DNA of 64,000 nucleotides from positions 307,076-371,075 of the forward strand of contig NZ_BMQA01000005.1 of the NCBI RefSeq assembly GCF_014647875.1, written 5' to 3'. Positions 43,674 to 54,089 of this stretch are shown in pieces. The notes beneath the pieces are model-generated. The model saw only the letters and a list, made by a program, of their open reading frames with translations. It had not been told where the DNA came from and searched no databases. Each line of letters begins with the position of its first letter. The stretch's first letter is position 1. The translations under genes were made by a program, and so were the position numbers. This DNA comes from Streptomyces brasiliensis. Lineage in GTDB: Bacteria > Actinomycetota > Actinomycetes > Streptomycetales > Streptomycetaceae.

Positions 43674-46600
43674 CTACGCCTCGAACACCTCACGCACCAG
43701 CTGCTCCTGCTCGGCCTGGTGGCGCTTCGCGGAACCCACCGCCGGCGACGACGAGTGCGGACGCGAGATGCGGCGCAGGCGCTCGCCGTGCGGGACGTCC
43801 GCGCCGACCGCCAGGTCCAGGTGGTCGATCAGGTTCAGGGCGATGAACGGCCAGGCGCCCTGGTTGGCCGGCTCCTCCTGGGCCCACAGGTACTTCTCGA
43901 CGTTCGGGTACTTAGCGATCTCCGCCTGGAGCTCCGCACCCGGCAGCGGGAACAGGCGCTCGACGCGGATGATCGCGATGTCCGTGGCGCCGCGCTTGGT
44001 GCGCGCCGCCTCCAGGTCGTAGTACAGCTTGCCGGCCACGAAGACGACCTTGCGGACGGCGGCCGGGTCGACGACCGTGGAGTCGCCGATGACCGGGCGG
44101 AACTGGCCCGAGGTGAACTCCTCCGCCTTCGACGCGGCGGCCTTGAGGCGCAGCATCGACTTCGGGGTGAAGACCACCAGCGGCTTGTGGTGCGGGTTGT
44201 GCACCTGCCACCGCAGGAGGTGGAAGTAGTTCGACGGGAGGGTCGGCATCGCGACCGTCATGTTGTTCTGCGCGCAGAGCTGGAGGAAGCGCTCGACACG
44301 GGCCGAGGAGTGGTCCGGGCCCTGGCCCTCGTAGCCGTGCGGGAGGAGCAGGGTGACGCCGGACGTCTGGCCCCACTTCTGCTCGGCCGCCGAGATGTAC
44401 TCGTCGACCACCGACTGGGCGCCGTTGACGAAGTCGCCGAACTGCGCCTCCCACATCACCAGCGCGTCCGGACGGGCGAGCGAGTAGCCGTACTCGAAGC
44501 CCATCACCGCGTACTCGGAGAGCAGCGAGTCGTAGACGTTGTAGCGGGCCTGCTCGTCCGACAGGTACTGGAGCGGGGTGTAGTCGTCGCCGGTCTGGCG
44601 GTCGATGAGGACCGCGTGCCGCTGGCCGAAGGTGCCACGGCGCGAGTCCTGGCCGGACAGGCGGACCGGGGTGCCCTCGAGCAGCAGCGAGCCGATGGCG
44701 AGGGTCTCGCCCATGCCCCAGTCGATCGTGCCGTCCTCGACCATCGCCGCCCGGCGCTGCAGCTGCGGCAGCAGACGCGGGTGGACGGTGAAGTGGTCGG
44801 GGATGTTGACCTGGGACTCGGCGATGCGCTTGACGACCTCCGAGGAGATCGCCGTGGGGACCGCCACCGGGAAGCCGTCCTGCGGTTCAGCCACCGACGC
44901 CGCCGCCGGCTGGGAGGTGGCCTCGCGGACCTCCGTGAAGACCTTCTCCAGCTGGCCCTGGTAGTCCTGGAGAGCCTGCTCGGCTTCCTCGAGCGTGATG
45001 TCGCCCCGGCCGATCAGGGACTCGGTGTAGAGCTTGCGCACCGAGCGCTTCTTGTCGATCAGGTCGTACATCAGCGGCTGGGTGAAGGCCGGGTTGTCCG
45101 ACTCGTTGTGACCGCGGCGGCGGTAGCAGATGAGGTCGATCACGACGTCCTTGTTGAACGCCTGGCGGAACTCGAAGGCCAGACGGGCAACACGGACGAC
45201 CGCCTCGGGGTCGTCGCCGTTCACGTGGAAGATCGGGGCCTCGATCATGCGGGCCACGTCCGTCGCGTACATCGAGGAACGCGAGGACTCGGGGGCCGCG
45301 GTGAAGCCGACCTGGTTGTTGATGACGATGTGGACCGTGCCGCCGGTGCGGTAGCCCCGCAGCTGCGACATGTTCAGCGTCTCGGCGACCACGCCCTGGC
45401 CCGCGAAGGCCGCGTCACCGTGCAGGGCGACCGGCAGGACCGTGAAGTCCGTGCCGCCCTTGTTGATGACGTCCTGCTTGGCGCGGGTGATGCCCTCGAT
45501 GATCGGGTCGACCGTCTCCAGGTGGGACGGGTTCGCGGCCAGCGAGACCTTGATCTGCTCGCCGTCCAGGCCCGTGAAGGTGCCCTCGGCGCCCAGGTGG
45601 TACTTCACGTCGCCGGAGCCGTGCATCGACTTCGGGTCGAGGTTGCCCTCGAACTCGCGGAAGATCTGGGCGTACGACTTGCCGACGATGTTGGCGAGGA
45701 CGTTCAGGCGGCCGCGGTGGGCCATGCCGACGACGACCTCGTCCAGGCGCGACTCGGCGGCCGAGTCGAGGACCGCGTCGAGCAGCGGGATGACGGACTC
45801 GCCGCCCTCCAGCGAGAAGCGCTTCTGGCCGACGTACTTCGTCTGCAGGAAGGTCTCGAAGGCCTCCGCCGCGTTCAGGCGGCGCAGGATGCGCAGCTGT
45901 TCCTCGCGCTCCGGCTTGGTGTGGCCGCGCTCCACCCGGTCCTGGATCCACTTGCGCTGCTTGGGGTCCTGGATGTGCATGAACTCGATGCCGATGGTGC
46001 GGCAGTACGAGTCGCGCAGCACGCCGAGGATGTCGCGCAGCTTCATCAGGGACTTGCCCGCGAAGCCGCCGACGGCGAACTCGCGCTCCAGGTCCCACAG
46101 GGTGAGGCCGTGCTCGGTGATGTCCAGGTCGGGGTGCTTGCGCTGGCGGTACTCCAGCGGGTCGGTGTCGGCCATGACGTGACCGCGGACCCGGTAGGAG
46201 TGGATCAGCTCGAAGACACGGGCGGCCTTCGTGACGTCGTCGTCGTGGCTGGCGTCGATGTCCTTGAGCCAGCGGACCGGCTCGTAGGGGATGCGCAGCG
46301 CCTTGAAGATGTCGTCGTAGAAGCCGTTCTCACCGAGGAGGAGGTTCGCGACGGCGCGCAGGAACTCGCCGGAGGCGGCGCCCTGGATCACCCGGTGGTC
46401 GTAGGTCGACGTGAGCGTCATGACCTTCGAGATGCCGAGCTTGTTCAGGGTGTCCTGGCTGGTGCCCTGGAACTCCGCCGGGTAGTCCATGGAGCCGACG
46501 CCCATGATCACGGACTGGCCGGGCATCAGGCGCGGGACGGAGTGCACGGTGCCGAGGCCGCCGGGGTTGGTCAGGGAGACCGTGACCCCGGTGAAGTCGT

Positions 46601-47483
46601 CCATCGTCAGCTTGTTGTCGCGGGCGCGACGGACGATGTCCTCGTAGGCCTGCCAGAACTCGAAGAAGTTGAGGGTCTCGGCCTTCTTGATGGCGGCCAC
46701 GACGAGCTGGCGGTCGCCGTTGGGCTTCACCAGGTCGATGGCCAGGCCGAGGTTGACGTGCGGCGGCTTGACCAGGGTCGGCTTGCCGTCCTTCGCACCG
46801 AACGACCAGTTCATCGACGGCATGGCCTTGATGGCCTGGACCATCGCGAAGCCGATCAGGTGCGTGAAGGAGATCTTCCCGCCCCGGGCGCGCTTGAGGT
46901 GGTTGTTGATGACGATGCGGTTGTCGAAGAGCAGCTTCACCGGGACCGCGCGGACCGAGGTGGCCGTCGGCAGCTCCAGCGAGGCGTTCATGTTCTTCGC
47001 GACGGCGGCGGAGGGGCCGCGCAGCGTCACGTACTCCGGACCCTCGGGGGCCTCGGTCGCGGGCGCGGCCTTCGCGGCGGCAGGGGCCGCGGCGGGCTTC
47101 GCGGGCGCCGGGGCGGCAGCGGCGGCCGGCTTCGGCGCGGCCGGGGCCGGCGCGGCGGCGGGCTTCGGCGCGGCCGGCGCCGGGGACGGCACCGCCGGGG
47201 CGGCCGGAGCCGCAGCAGCCTGGGCGGCCGGGGCCGGAGCAGCCGTGGTGGTCTCCGCGGCCCCCGCGGCCGCAGTACCCGCCGGAGCCGGGGCGGCAGC
47301 GGCGCCCGGCTTGTAGTCGGCGAAGAAGTCCCACCAGGCACGGTCTACCGAATTCGGGTCCTGGAGGTACTGCTGATAGATCTCGTCGACGAGCCACTCG
47401 TTGGGACCGAACGCAGCGGCGGGATTCTTCCCGGCTAGTTCGTCGGTCGAGATACTCGAGTTACTGGGGGACTGTGGCGACAC
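43674..47483 (-). CDS. kgd: Multifunctional 2-oxoglutarate dehydrogenase E1 / E2 fusion (Kgd/OdhA type)
   Basis: Protein of 1269 residues. N-terminal helical segment ([20 protein letters not shown]), an Ala/Pro-rich linker (about 60-150), an E2 acyltransferase domain with the catalytic HRVIQG-type motif ([11 protein letters not shown], about residue 362), then the TPP-dependent E1 domain ([19 protein letters not shown]). It feeds 2-oxoglutarate into succinyl-CoA in the TCA cycle. The E2 lipoyl domain is not present; another gene supplies it. The GTG at 47483 ([12 protein letters not shown]) is chosen; the long frame to 47732 is not. In actinobacteria the related enzyme is inhibited by an FHA protein (GarA/OdhI). 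Confidence 0.95.
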   Translation of the reverse strand: MSPQSPSNSSISTDELAGKNPAAAFGPNEWLVDEIYQQYLQDPNSVDRAWWDFFADYKPGAAAAPAPAGTAAAGAAETTTAAPAPAAQAAAAPAAPAVPSPAPAAPKPAAAPAPAAPKPAAAAAPAPAKPAAAPAAAKAAPATEAPEGPEYVTLRGPSAAVAKNMNASLELPTATSVRAVPVKLLFDNRIVINNHLKRARGGKISFTHLIGFAMVQAIKAMPSMNWSFGAKDGKPTLVKPPHVNLGLAIDLVKPNGDRQLVVAAIKKAETLNFFEFWQAYEDIVRRARDNKLTMDDFTGVTVSLTNPGGLGTVHSVPRLMPGQSVIMGVGSMDYPAEFQGTSQDTLNKLGISKVMTLTSTYDHRVIQGAASGEFLRAVANLLLGENGFYDDIFKALRIPYEPVRWLKDIDASHDDDVTKAARVFELIHSYRVRGHVMADTDPLEYRQRKHPDLDITEHGLTLWDLEREFAVGGFAGKSLMKLRDILGVLRDSYCRTIGIEFMHIQDPKQRKWIQDRVERGHTKPEREEQLRILRRLNAAEAFETFLQTKYVGQKRFSLEGGESVIPLLDAVLDSAAESRLDEVVVGMAHRGRLNVLANIVGKSYAQIFREFEGNLDPKSMHGSGDVKYHLGAEGTFTGLDGEQIKVSLAANPSHLETVDPIIEGITRAKQDVINKGGTDFTVLPVALHGDAAFAGQGVVAETLNMSQLRGYRTGGTVHIVINNQVGFTAAPESSRSSMYATDVARMIEAPIFHVNGDDPEAVVRVARLAFEFRQAFNKDVVIDLICYRRRGHNESDNPAFTQPLMYDLIDKKRSVRKLYTESLIGRGDITLEEAEQALQDYQGQLEKVFTEVREATSQPAAASVAEPQDGFPVAVPTAISSEVVKRIAESQVNIPDHFTVHPRLLPQLQRRAAMVEDGTIDWGMGETLAIGSLLLEGTPVRLSGQDSRRGTFGQRHAVLIDRQTGDDYTPLQYLSDEQARYNVYDSLLSEYAVMGFEYGYSLARPDALVMWEAQFGDFVNGAQSVVDEYISAAEQKWGQTSGVTLLLPHGYEGQGPDHSSARVERFLQLCAQNNMTVAMPTLPSNYFHLLRWQVHNPHHKPLVVFTPKSMLRLKAAASKAEEFTSGQFRPVIGDSTVVDPAAVRKVVFVAGKLYYDLEAARTKRGATDIAIIRVERLFPLPGAELQAEIAKYPNVEKYLWAQEEPANQGAWPFIALNLIDHLDLAVGADVPHGERLRRISRPHSSSPAVGSAKRHQAEQEQLVREVFEA

Positions 47484-47764
47484 GGCGGCAACCGCCCTCT
47501 TCCGCTTCACAAGGTGATGGACAGCGGGAATCAAGGCTACGCCTCCCTGACCGGGAAGGTCAGGTCGGGCCGGTTCATCGTCGCGTAAGTCACATCGGAA
47601 AGCGTGTTTCGGGGCTGGAAATGGCGGGAAACAAGCCTGGTTCGCTGGTGTGGGGTACGCGTCGACCGTGACCTGGGCGCCCCATAGGCGCAGGCCATCG
47701 CTGATCACACGTGTCCATCGGCGGGAACGCACGTGGATCTTGTCGTTACGGTTCGAACTTTACG

Positions 47765-48874
47765 TCAACTTGACGCGGGAGGCTCTCCCGGAAGGGTGAC
47801 AAAAATCCGGCAGCCCCGCTCGGATTCGGCCACCCCGATCCGGCCGCCGTGGAGTTCCACGGCCCAGCGCGCGATGGCCAGGCCCAGACCCGTACCGCCG
47901 TCGCTGCCCGGACCGTGCGGACGGCTGACGGCGCCCCGGTTGAACCGCTCGAAGACCTTGTGCCACTCCGACCTGGGGATGCCGGGACCCTCGTCCAGGA
48001 CCTCCAGATCGAGCGAGTCCGGCTGCGGCCCGCGCCGCGCCCTGACCGTGACCCGGCCGTGCGGCGGGCTGTGCTTGACCGCATTGTCGATGAGGTTCGC
48101 GACGACCTGGTGGATGCGCTCGGGATCGGCCAGCGCGGTCAGTTCCGGCGGCGTCACGTCGAGGTGCAGATGGACGTCCGTCCGCGTGTGGCTGCCGGAG
48201 CCCGAGGCGATGCCCGCCCGCGCGGAGGCGACCATGTTGGCCTCCTTCAGCACGCCCGAGAGATACGGCCACACCTCGAACCGCCGCTTGCGCAGCGGGA
48301 CGACGCCGTTGTCCAGCCGCGACAGGTCGAGCAGCGTCTCCACGAGCCGGCCCAGCCGGTCCGTCTGTTTCAGCGCCGTGCGCATGGTCTCGGGGTCGGC
48401 CTCGGTGACCCCGTCGACGATGTTCTCCAGCACCGCGCGCAGCCCCGCGATGGGCGTGCGCAGCTCGTGCGAGACGTTCGCCACCAGCTCCTTGCGCTGA
48501 CGGTCCTGCGCCTCCAGCTCGTCCGCCATGACGTTGATCGTCTGGGCCAGGTCGCCCAGCTCGTCCCGGCGGTTCTCGCGGACCCGGCGCGTGTAGTCGC
48601 CGTGCGAGATGGAACGTGCCACCGCGTTCATCTCGTCCAGCGGCGAGGTGAGGGACAGCGCCACGAACTGGGTGATCAGCAGCGTGGCGATCATCGAGAA
48701 GACCGTGATGAAGCGCAGCTCGGTCTTGGTGTGCACCGCGATCATGGACAGACCGGTGGTGATCAGCACCGAGATGACGACCAGCGTGCCCAGCTTGGTC
48801 TTGATCGAGAACGGGCGTACGCCGCCCCAGGGCGCCCCGGGGCTCCTCCGTGCGGCCGACCGCCCGTCGCTCAT
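47765..48874 (-). CDS. Two-component sensor histidine kinase
   Basis: Protein of 369 residues: N-terminal membrane region (about 25-75, with two helices), HAMP-like segment (LTSPLDEMNAVARSISHGDY), DHp with ELVANVSHELRTPIAGL, and HATPase with N-box VVANLIDNAVKHSPP and G2 GTGLGLAIARW. The extracytoplasmic sensor region is very short. ATGA overlap with the response-regulator gene. Confidence 0.93.
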   Translation of the reverse strand: MSDGRSAARRSPGAPWGGVRPFSIKTKLGTLVVISVLITTGLSMIAVHTKTELRFITVFSMIATLLITQFVALSLTSPLDEMNAVARSISHGDYTRRVRENRRDELGDLAQTINVMADELEAQDRQRKELVANVSHELRTPIAGLRAVLENIVDGVTEADPETMRTALKQTDRLGRLVETLLDLSRLDNGVVPLRKRRFEVWPYLSGVLKEANMVASARAGIASGSGSHTRTDVHLHLDVTPPELTALADPERIHQVVANLIDNAVKHSPPHGRVTVRARRGPQPDSLDLEVLDEGPGIPRSEWHKVFERFNRGAVSRPHGPGSDGGTGLGLAIARWAVELHGGRIGVAESERGCRIFVTLPGEPPASS

Positions 48875-49608
48875 GGCGTCGGTGTCTCCAGCGCGTAGCC
48901 GACACCGTGCACGGTACGGATCCGCTCGGCGCCGATCTTCCGGCGCAGCGCCTTGATGTGGCTGTCGACGGTCCGGGTGCCCGACGCGTCCGCCCAGTCC
49001 CACACCTCGGCGAGGAGCTGCTCACGGGAGAGCACCGCGCGTGGGGTGTTGGCCAGGCAGACCAGCAGGTCGAACTCGGTCGGCGTGAGGTGCACGTCCT
49101 CGCTGCGCACCCGCACCCGGCGCTGTGCGTGGTCGATCTCCAGCTCGCCCAGGCGCAGGATGCCGGAGCGGGGCGTCGAGGCGGCCAGGGCCGCGCGCTC
49201 CACCCGGCGCAGCAGGACGTGCACCCGCGCCGCCAGCTCCCGCATCGAGAACGGCTTGGTCATGTAGTCGTCGGCGCCGACCCCGAGGCCGACCAGCATG
49301 TCGGTCTCGTCGTCCCGTGCCGTCAGCATCAGCACCGGCACCGGACGCGCGGCCTGCACCCTGCGGCAGACCTCCAGCCCGTCGAAGCCGGGCAGCATGA
49401 TGTCGAGGATCAGCAGATCGGGCTGCCAGGCCTCGGCGGTGTCGACGGCGGCCGGACCGTCGCCCGCTGTTTGCACCAGAAATCCCTCGGCGCGCAGGCG
49501 GGCCGCGATGGCGTCGACGATCGTCGGGTCGTCCTCGACGACCAGAACTCGGCGCTGCGCGCCCGGTGTCGCCGTCGTGCCGTTGTGCGAGGTGTGTGTC
49601 TGCTCCAT
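48871..49608 (-). CDS. OmpR-type response regulator
   Basis: Protein of 245 residues with a receiver domain (VLVVEDDPTIVDAIAARL; phospho-acceptor in LLILDIMLPGFDG) and a C-terminal winged helix (LTPTEFDLLVCLANTPRAVLSREQLLAEVW; RTVDSHIKALRRKIG). ATG 49608 is chosen; the frame to 49698 extends into non-conserved sequence. Pairs with the overlapping sensor kinase. Confidence 0.94.
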   Translation of the reverse strand: MEQTHTSHNGTTATPGAQRRVLVVEDDPTIVDAIAARLRAEGFLVQTAGDGPAAVDTAEAWQPDLLILDIMLPGFDGLEVCRRVQAARPVPVLMLTARDDETDMLVGLGVGADDYMTKPFSMRELAARVHVLLRRVERAALAASTPRSGILRLGELEIDHAQRRVRVRSEDVHLTPTEFDLLVCLANTPRAVLSREQLLAEVWDWADASGTRTVDSHIKALRRKIGAERIRTVHGVGYALETPTP

Positions 49609-49721
49609 CGCCCGCCCCTGATGTGTGCTTTCCGGAACCCGTGGGGTGATCCCATGACTGCGCTTGACGCTTGAATGATCCGCGTCAGGGAAGCACATTA
49701 CGGGGACGGACGGTTGCGCCG

Positions 49722-50399
49722 CTATCCAGGTCGTACGGCGAGGTGCACCGCGTCCGGAACGCCCCGGGCAACGGGGATCTCTTCGGTACGCACCTGCTGG
49801 AACCCGGCATTCCGCAAGGATCCTTCAAATTCCGGAGACGGCTGCGCCGACCACACCGCCAGCACCCCTCCCGGCCTCAACACCCTTGCGCAGCCTGCCA
49901 GTCCGGCGGGTCCGTAGAGTCCGCCGTTGCCCTCCGTGACGGTCCAGCCCGGGCCGTTGTCGATGTCGAGGCACAGCGCGTCGAACGTGTCGGAAGTCTC
50001 ATTGACGTACGCCACCAGATCGCTCTCCAGGATCCGGGTGCGGGGATCGGCGAGGGCGACGGCGGTCAGCTCGGACAACGGCCCCTCGCGATGCCAGCCG
50101 ATGACGGCGGACTCCCGCTCGATGACGGAGATCCGCCCCCAGCGGGGATCGGCGGCGGCGTGTGCGAGCGAGAATCCGACGCCGAGCCCACCGATCAGCA
50201 CGTCAGGCTCCGCCCGTCCGTCGAGAGCCTCGTACGCGGCGTCCACGAGCAGCCGCTCCGAGCGCCCGTCGGAGGTGTCCATCAGGAAGCATCCGTTCGC
50301 GATGATCTGCAGCAACGCTCCGTGCCGCCGCAGCACCACCTCGCCGTAGGGCCCCTCGCGACGGTCCAGGACTTCGGGGATGTCGTAGCCGGTGGTCAT
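49722..50399 (-). CDS. Spermidine-synthase-like methyltransferase-fold protein
   Basis: Protein of 225 residues of the spermidine-synthase-like fold without a full catalytic set that I can confirm: LIGGLGVGFSLAHAAADPRWG (nucleotide-binding motif), VIERESAVIGWH, and LCLDIDNGPGW. The substrate is unknown and it need not make polyamines. ATG 50399 follows GGATGAAGG. Separate from the two-component operon (113-nt gap). Confidence 0.85.
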   Translation of the reverse strand: MTTGYDIPEVLDRREGPYGEVVLRRHGALLQIIANGCFLMDTSDGRSERLLVDAAYEALDGRAEPDVLIGGLGVGFSLAHAAADPRWGRISVIERESAVIGWHREGPLSELTAVALADPRTRILESDLVAYVNETSDTFDALCLDIDNGPGWTVTEGNGGLYGPAGLAGCARVLRPGGVLAVWSAQPSPEFEGSLRNAGFQQVRTEEIPVARGVPDAVHLAVRPG

Positions 50400-50566
50400 G
50401 CCTTCATCCTGCACGAACCCCCCCACTGCAACCACGGGAATTACGGAGGTCCGACGACCGTCCCCCTGGTTCACCCGCGAGCGGGCACCGCCGGGGGAAC
50501 ACGGGGGGCGCCCGAGCGGTTGCCCGGAACGCCGGTACGGCACCGAAGCAGAGGGAGCGCGGCATC

Positions 50567-51445
50567 GTGGAACGAACGGCGCGGACCACGACGACTTCGC
50601 GTGTGCGGCTTCCGGACGGAGATGCGGCGGAGGCGGACCGGGCCGCAGCGGGTGCGGCCGCCGCCGGGATTGCAGCCGCGGTCGCGGACGGCGGCGGACT
50701 GCTGGACGCCATGCCGCGTCAGCGGGGCGCGGGAATGGGCGCCGCCCCGGAACCGGCACCGGCCACCAGGCCCGCCCCGGCGAACCCAGCTGCTCCGCGC
50801 TTCCCGCGCATCCTGCTCCTCCGGCGGCTCCTGCCCACCCCCACCGCCACGCCCTTCGCCTTCGGCTTCGCCGTTCTGCTCGCTTTCACCTCTCTCTTCG
50901 CCGCCTACGCCGATCCGCGTCTCGTGCATGTCCTCCAGCAGGGCTCCAGTACCGATGTCGCGCACCTCGTGCGGACTCCCGTGGTCGTGTTGTTCGCCAG
51001 TGCGTTGTGGATCGCGGGTGGGGCCCTGACGCCGTACGCGCTCGGGGTGCTGGTCGTGCTCGCCGCGCTGGAGCGGCGGATCGGCGGCGTTCGTGCCGCC
51101 TTCGTCTTTCTGCTCGGGCATGTCCTGGCCACCCTTGCCACCGAGGTGCCCGTCGGGCTCGCCGTTCTCGCCGGACGTCTGCCCGACAGCTCGCTGCACC
51201 GGCTCGACTACGGCGTCAGTTTCGGCCTGGCCGCGGCCGCCGGCGCCCTCGCCGGGCTGCTCACCCCCTGGCTGCGCTGGCCGCTCCTCACCGTGCTCGG
51301 CGCCGCCCTCGCCGGGGCCCTCGTCGCGTTCACCGACCCGCTGACCGACTGGGGGCATCCGATCGCGCTGTGTGTCGGCATCGGCACCTGGCCGGTCGTC
51401 CGGCGGTGGCAGCGGACCGCCGCCGACCCCCCGGCCACCGGCTGA
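50567..51445 (+). CDS. Rhomboid-like membrane protein
   Basis: Protein of 292 residues. The first 90 residues are Ala/Pro/Arg-rich and cytoplasmic. Six to seven hydrophobic segments follow (FAFGFAVLLAFTSLFAAY; VVVLFASALWIAGGALTPYALGVLVVLAALE; AAFVFLLGHVLATLATEVP; VSFGLAAAAGALAGLL). The layout resembles rhomboids, but no clear GxSG/His catalytic pair can be fixed, so it may be an inactive relative. The GTG start has GAGGGAG upstream. Confidence 0.75.
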   Translation: MERTARTTTTSRVRLPDGDAAEADRAAAGAAAAGIAAAVADGGGLLDAMPRQRGAGMGAAPEPAPATRPAPANPAAPRFPRILLLRRLLPTPTATPFAFGFAVLLAFTSLFAAYADPRLVHVLQQGSSTDVAHLVRTPVVVLFASALWIAGGALTPYALGVLVVLAALERRIGGVRAAFVFLLGHVLATLATEVPVGLAVLAGRLPDSSLHRLDYGVSFGLAAAAGALAGLLTPWLRWPLLTVLGAALAGALVAFTDPLTDWGHPIALCVGIGTWPVVRRWQRTAADPPATG

Positions 51446-51545
51446 ACAGGCCGTGGTTGCGCCCCTTTTCGCAGGTCAGCGATACCCCCGGAGGGGATCG
51501 CTCACAGCGAACGCGGCGTGGGGAACATTCTGCGTCGCCCAAGCA

Positions 51546-51564
51546 TTGAGTCGGCGTAACTCAA
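51546..51564. promoter_or_regulatory. HAIR operator (HspR site) upstream of lon
   Basis: TTGAGT-N7-ACTCAA, the inverted repeat known as HAIR, lies 22 nt before the lon ATG. In Streptomyces, HspR represses lon through such a site and heat shock relieves it. Confidence 0.85.
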
Positions 51565-51586
51565 CTTGACTGCCGAAGGGGAGATC

Positions 51587-54010
51587 ATGGCTTCGACGTC
51601 CACACCGCTCACCCTCCCTGTGCTGCCGCTCGACGACGAGGTCGTGCTGCCCGGAATGGTGGTGCCGCTGGACCTGAACGATCCCGATGTACGCGCCGCG
51701 GTGGAGGCCGCCCAGGCCGCCGCCCGCTCCGAGCCCGGGAAGCCCAAGGTCCTCCTGGTCCCGCGCATCGACGGGTCGTACCCGAGCACCGGTGTGCTCG
51801 GCACCGTCGAGCAGGTCGGCCGGCTGGCCGACGGTGACCCGGGCGCGCTGATCCGCGGCCGCGGCCGCGTGCAGATCGGCGCCGGGACCACCGGCCCGGG
51901 TGCCGCGCTGTGGGTCGAGGGGACGCGCATCGACGAGAGCGCGCCCGAGCCCCAGCCGGGCCACGTGACCGAACTCGTCAAGGAGTACAAGGCCCTCGCC
52001 ACCGCCTGGCTGCGCAAACGCGGCGCATGGCAGGTCGTGGACCGCGTACAGGCCATCGACGACGTGTCCGCCCTTGCCGACAACTCCGGTTACTCGCCGT
52101 TCCTGACCACCGAACAGAAGGTGGAACTGCTGGAGACCGCCGACCCGGTGGCCCGGCTCAAGCTCGCCACGCAGCAGCTGCGCGACCACCTCGCGGAGCA
52201 GGACGTGGCCGAGACGATCGCCAAGGACGTCCAGGAGGGCGTCGACAAGCAGCAGCGCGAGTTCCTGCTCCGCCGCCAGCTCGAGGCCGTCCGCAAGGAA
52301 CTGCGCGAGCTGAACGGTGAGAACGGCAAGGACTCCGCCGAGGAGTCCGACGACTACCGCGCCCGCGTGGAGGCCGCCGACCTGCCCGAGAAGGTCCGTG
52401 AGGCCGCTCTCAAGGAGGTCGACAAGCTGGAGCGGTCGAGCGACCAGTCGCCCGAGGGCTCCTGGATCCGCACCTGGCTCGACACGATCCTCGAACTGCC
52501 GTGGAACGAGCGGACCGAGGACGCGTACGACATCCACGGCGCCAAGGTGGTGCTCGACGCCGAGCACGCGGGCCTCGAGGACGTGAAGGAGCGGATCACC
52601 GAGTACCTGGCTGTGCGCAAGCGCCGCAGCGAGCGGGGCCTCGGTGTCATCGGCGGCCGGCGCGGCGGTGCCGTGCTCGCGCTCGTCGGCCCGCCCGGCG
52701 TCGGCAAGACGTCGCTCGGTGAGTCCGTCGCGCACGCGATGGGGCGGAAGTTCGTCCGCGTCGCGCTCGGCGGTGTCCGGGACGAGGCGGAGATCCGCGG
52801 CCACCGGCGTACGTACGTCGGCGCGCTGCCGGGCCGTATCGTCCGGGCGATCAAGGAGGCCGGTTCGATGAACCCGGTCGTCCTGCTCGACGAGATCGAC
52901 AAGGTCGGCTCCGACTTCCGGGGCGACCCGGCCGCGGCGCTGCTCGAGGTCCTGGACCCGGCCCAGAACCACACCTTCCGGGACCACTACCTGGAGGTCG
53001 AACTGGACCTGTCCGACGTCGTCTTCCTGGCGACGGCCAACGTCCTCGAGGCCATCCCGGAGGCCCTGCTCGACCGTATGGAGCTGGTACGCCTGGACGG
53101 CTACACCGAGGACGAGAAGGTCGTCATCGCCCGTGACCACCTGCTTCCGCGCCAGCTGGAGCGGGCGGGCCTGGGCAAGGACGAGGTCACGATCGACGAG
53201 AGCGCGCTGCGCAAGCTGGCCGGCGAGTACACGCGCGAGGCAGGAGTCCGTACGCTCGAGCGCTCGATCGCGCGGCTGCTGCGCAAGGTCGCGGCCCAGC
53301 ACGAACTCGGCGAGCGGGAGCTGCCGTTCACGGTCACGGACGCGGAGCTGCGCGGCCTGATCGGCCGGCCGCACCACGTGCCGGAGTCGGCGCAGGACCC
53401 GGCGGAGCGCCGTACGGCGGTCCCCGGCGTGGCGACCGGCCTGGCCGTGACCGGAGCGGGCGGTGACGTCCTGTTCGTCGAGGCGTCCCTCGCTGACCCG
53501 GAGACGGGCGGCGCGGGCCTGACCCTGACCGGTCAGCTGGGTGACGTGATGAAGGAGTCGGCGCAGATCGCGCTGAGCTTCCTGCGCAGTCACGGCGCCG
53601 AGCTGGAACTGCCGGTGGCCGACCTGAAGGACCGGGGTGTGCACATCCACTTCCCGGCGGGCGCGGTGCCCAAGGACGGCCCGAGCGCGGGCATCACGAT
53701 GACGACGGCGCTGGCCTCGCTGCTGTCCGGGCGGCTGGTACGCACGGACGTGGCGATGACCGGTGAGGTCTCGCTGACCGGCCGGGTCCTCCCGATCGGC
53801 GGCGTGAAGCAGAAGCTGCTCGCCGCGCAGCGGGCGGGCGTGACGACCGTCATCATCCCGAAGCGCAACGAGCCCGACCTGGACGACGTCCCGGCCGAGG
53901 TGCTGGACAAGCTCGACGTCCACACCGTGACCGACGTCCGCCAGGTCCTCGAGCTGGCGCTCGCGTCGGCCACGAACGGCGCGACGCCGGAGGTTCCGGT
54001 CGCGGCGTGA
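51587..54010 (+). CDS. lon: ATP-dependent Lon protease
   Basis: Protein of 807 residues: N-terminal Lon domain (LPVLPLDDEVVLPGMVVPL), AAA+ domain with Walker A GPPGVGKTS and Walker B VVLLDEIDKV, and C-terminal protease domain with catalytic S700 (DGPSAGITM) and K741 (GGVKQKLLA). Cytosolic quality-control and regulatory protease. ATG 51587 with AGGGGAG; the HAIR site upstream indicates HspR control. Confidence 0.97.
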   Translation: MASTSTPLTLPVLPLDDEVVLPGMVVPLDLNDPDVRAAVEAAQAAARSEPGKPKVLLVPRIDGSYPSTGVLGTVEQVGRLADGDPGALIRGRGRVQIGAGTTGPGAALWVEGTRIDESAPEPQPGHVTELVKEYKALATAWLRKRGAWQVVDRVQAIDDVSALADNSGYSPFLTTEQKVELLETADPVARLKLATQQLRDHLAEQDVAETIAKDVQEGVDKQQREFLLRRQLEAVRKELRELNGENGKDSAEESDDYRARVEAADLPEKVREAALKEVDKLERSSDQSPEGSWIRTWLDTILELPWNERTEDAYDIHGAKVVLDAEHAGLEDVKERITEYLAVRKRRSERGLGVIGGRRGGAVLALVGPPGVGKTSLGESVAHAMGRKFVRVALGGVRDEAEIRGHRRTYVGALPGRIVRAIKEAGSMNPVVLLDEIDKVGSDFRGDPAAALLEVLDPAQNHTFRDHYLEVELDLSDVVFLATANVLEAIPEALLDRMELVRLDGYTEDEKVVIARDHLLPRQLERAGLGKDEVTIDESALRKLAGEYTREAGVRTLERSIARLLRKVAAQHELGERELPFTVTDAELRGLIGRPHHVPESAQDPAERRTAVPGVATGLAVTGAGGDVLFVEASLADPETGGAGLTLTGQLGDVMKESAQIALSFLRSHGAELELPVADLKDRGVHIHFPAGAVPKDGPSAGITMTTALASLLSGRLVRTDVAMTGEVSLTGRVLPIGGVKQKLLAAQRAGVTTVIIPKRNEPDLDDVPAEVLDKLDVHTVTDVRQVLELALASATNGATPEVPVAA

Positions 54011-54028
54011 CGGACGCGACCGGATGAA

Positions 54029-54066
54029 GGAAGGCCCGGGTCCCGTGAGGGGGGCCCGGGCCTTCC
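54029..54066. terminator. Terminator after lon
   Basis: 12-bp perfect stem (54029-54040 with 54055-54066) with further weaker pairing, between convergent lon and the GH25 gene. Confidence 0.78.
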
Positions 54067-54089
54067 GCGTGTCCGCGTGCGGGAGTTCG

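Noticed and set aside
43662..47438. Plus-strand open frame of 1258 codons
   Set aside because: Antisense to the 2-oxoglutarate dehydrogenase gene; composition is dominated by residues that arise from GC-rich antisense frames (R, V, G, L, H), with no domain.
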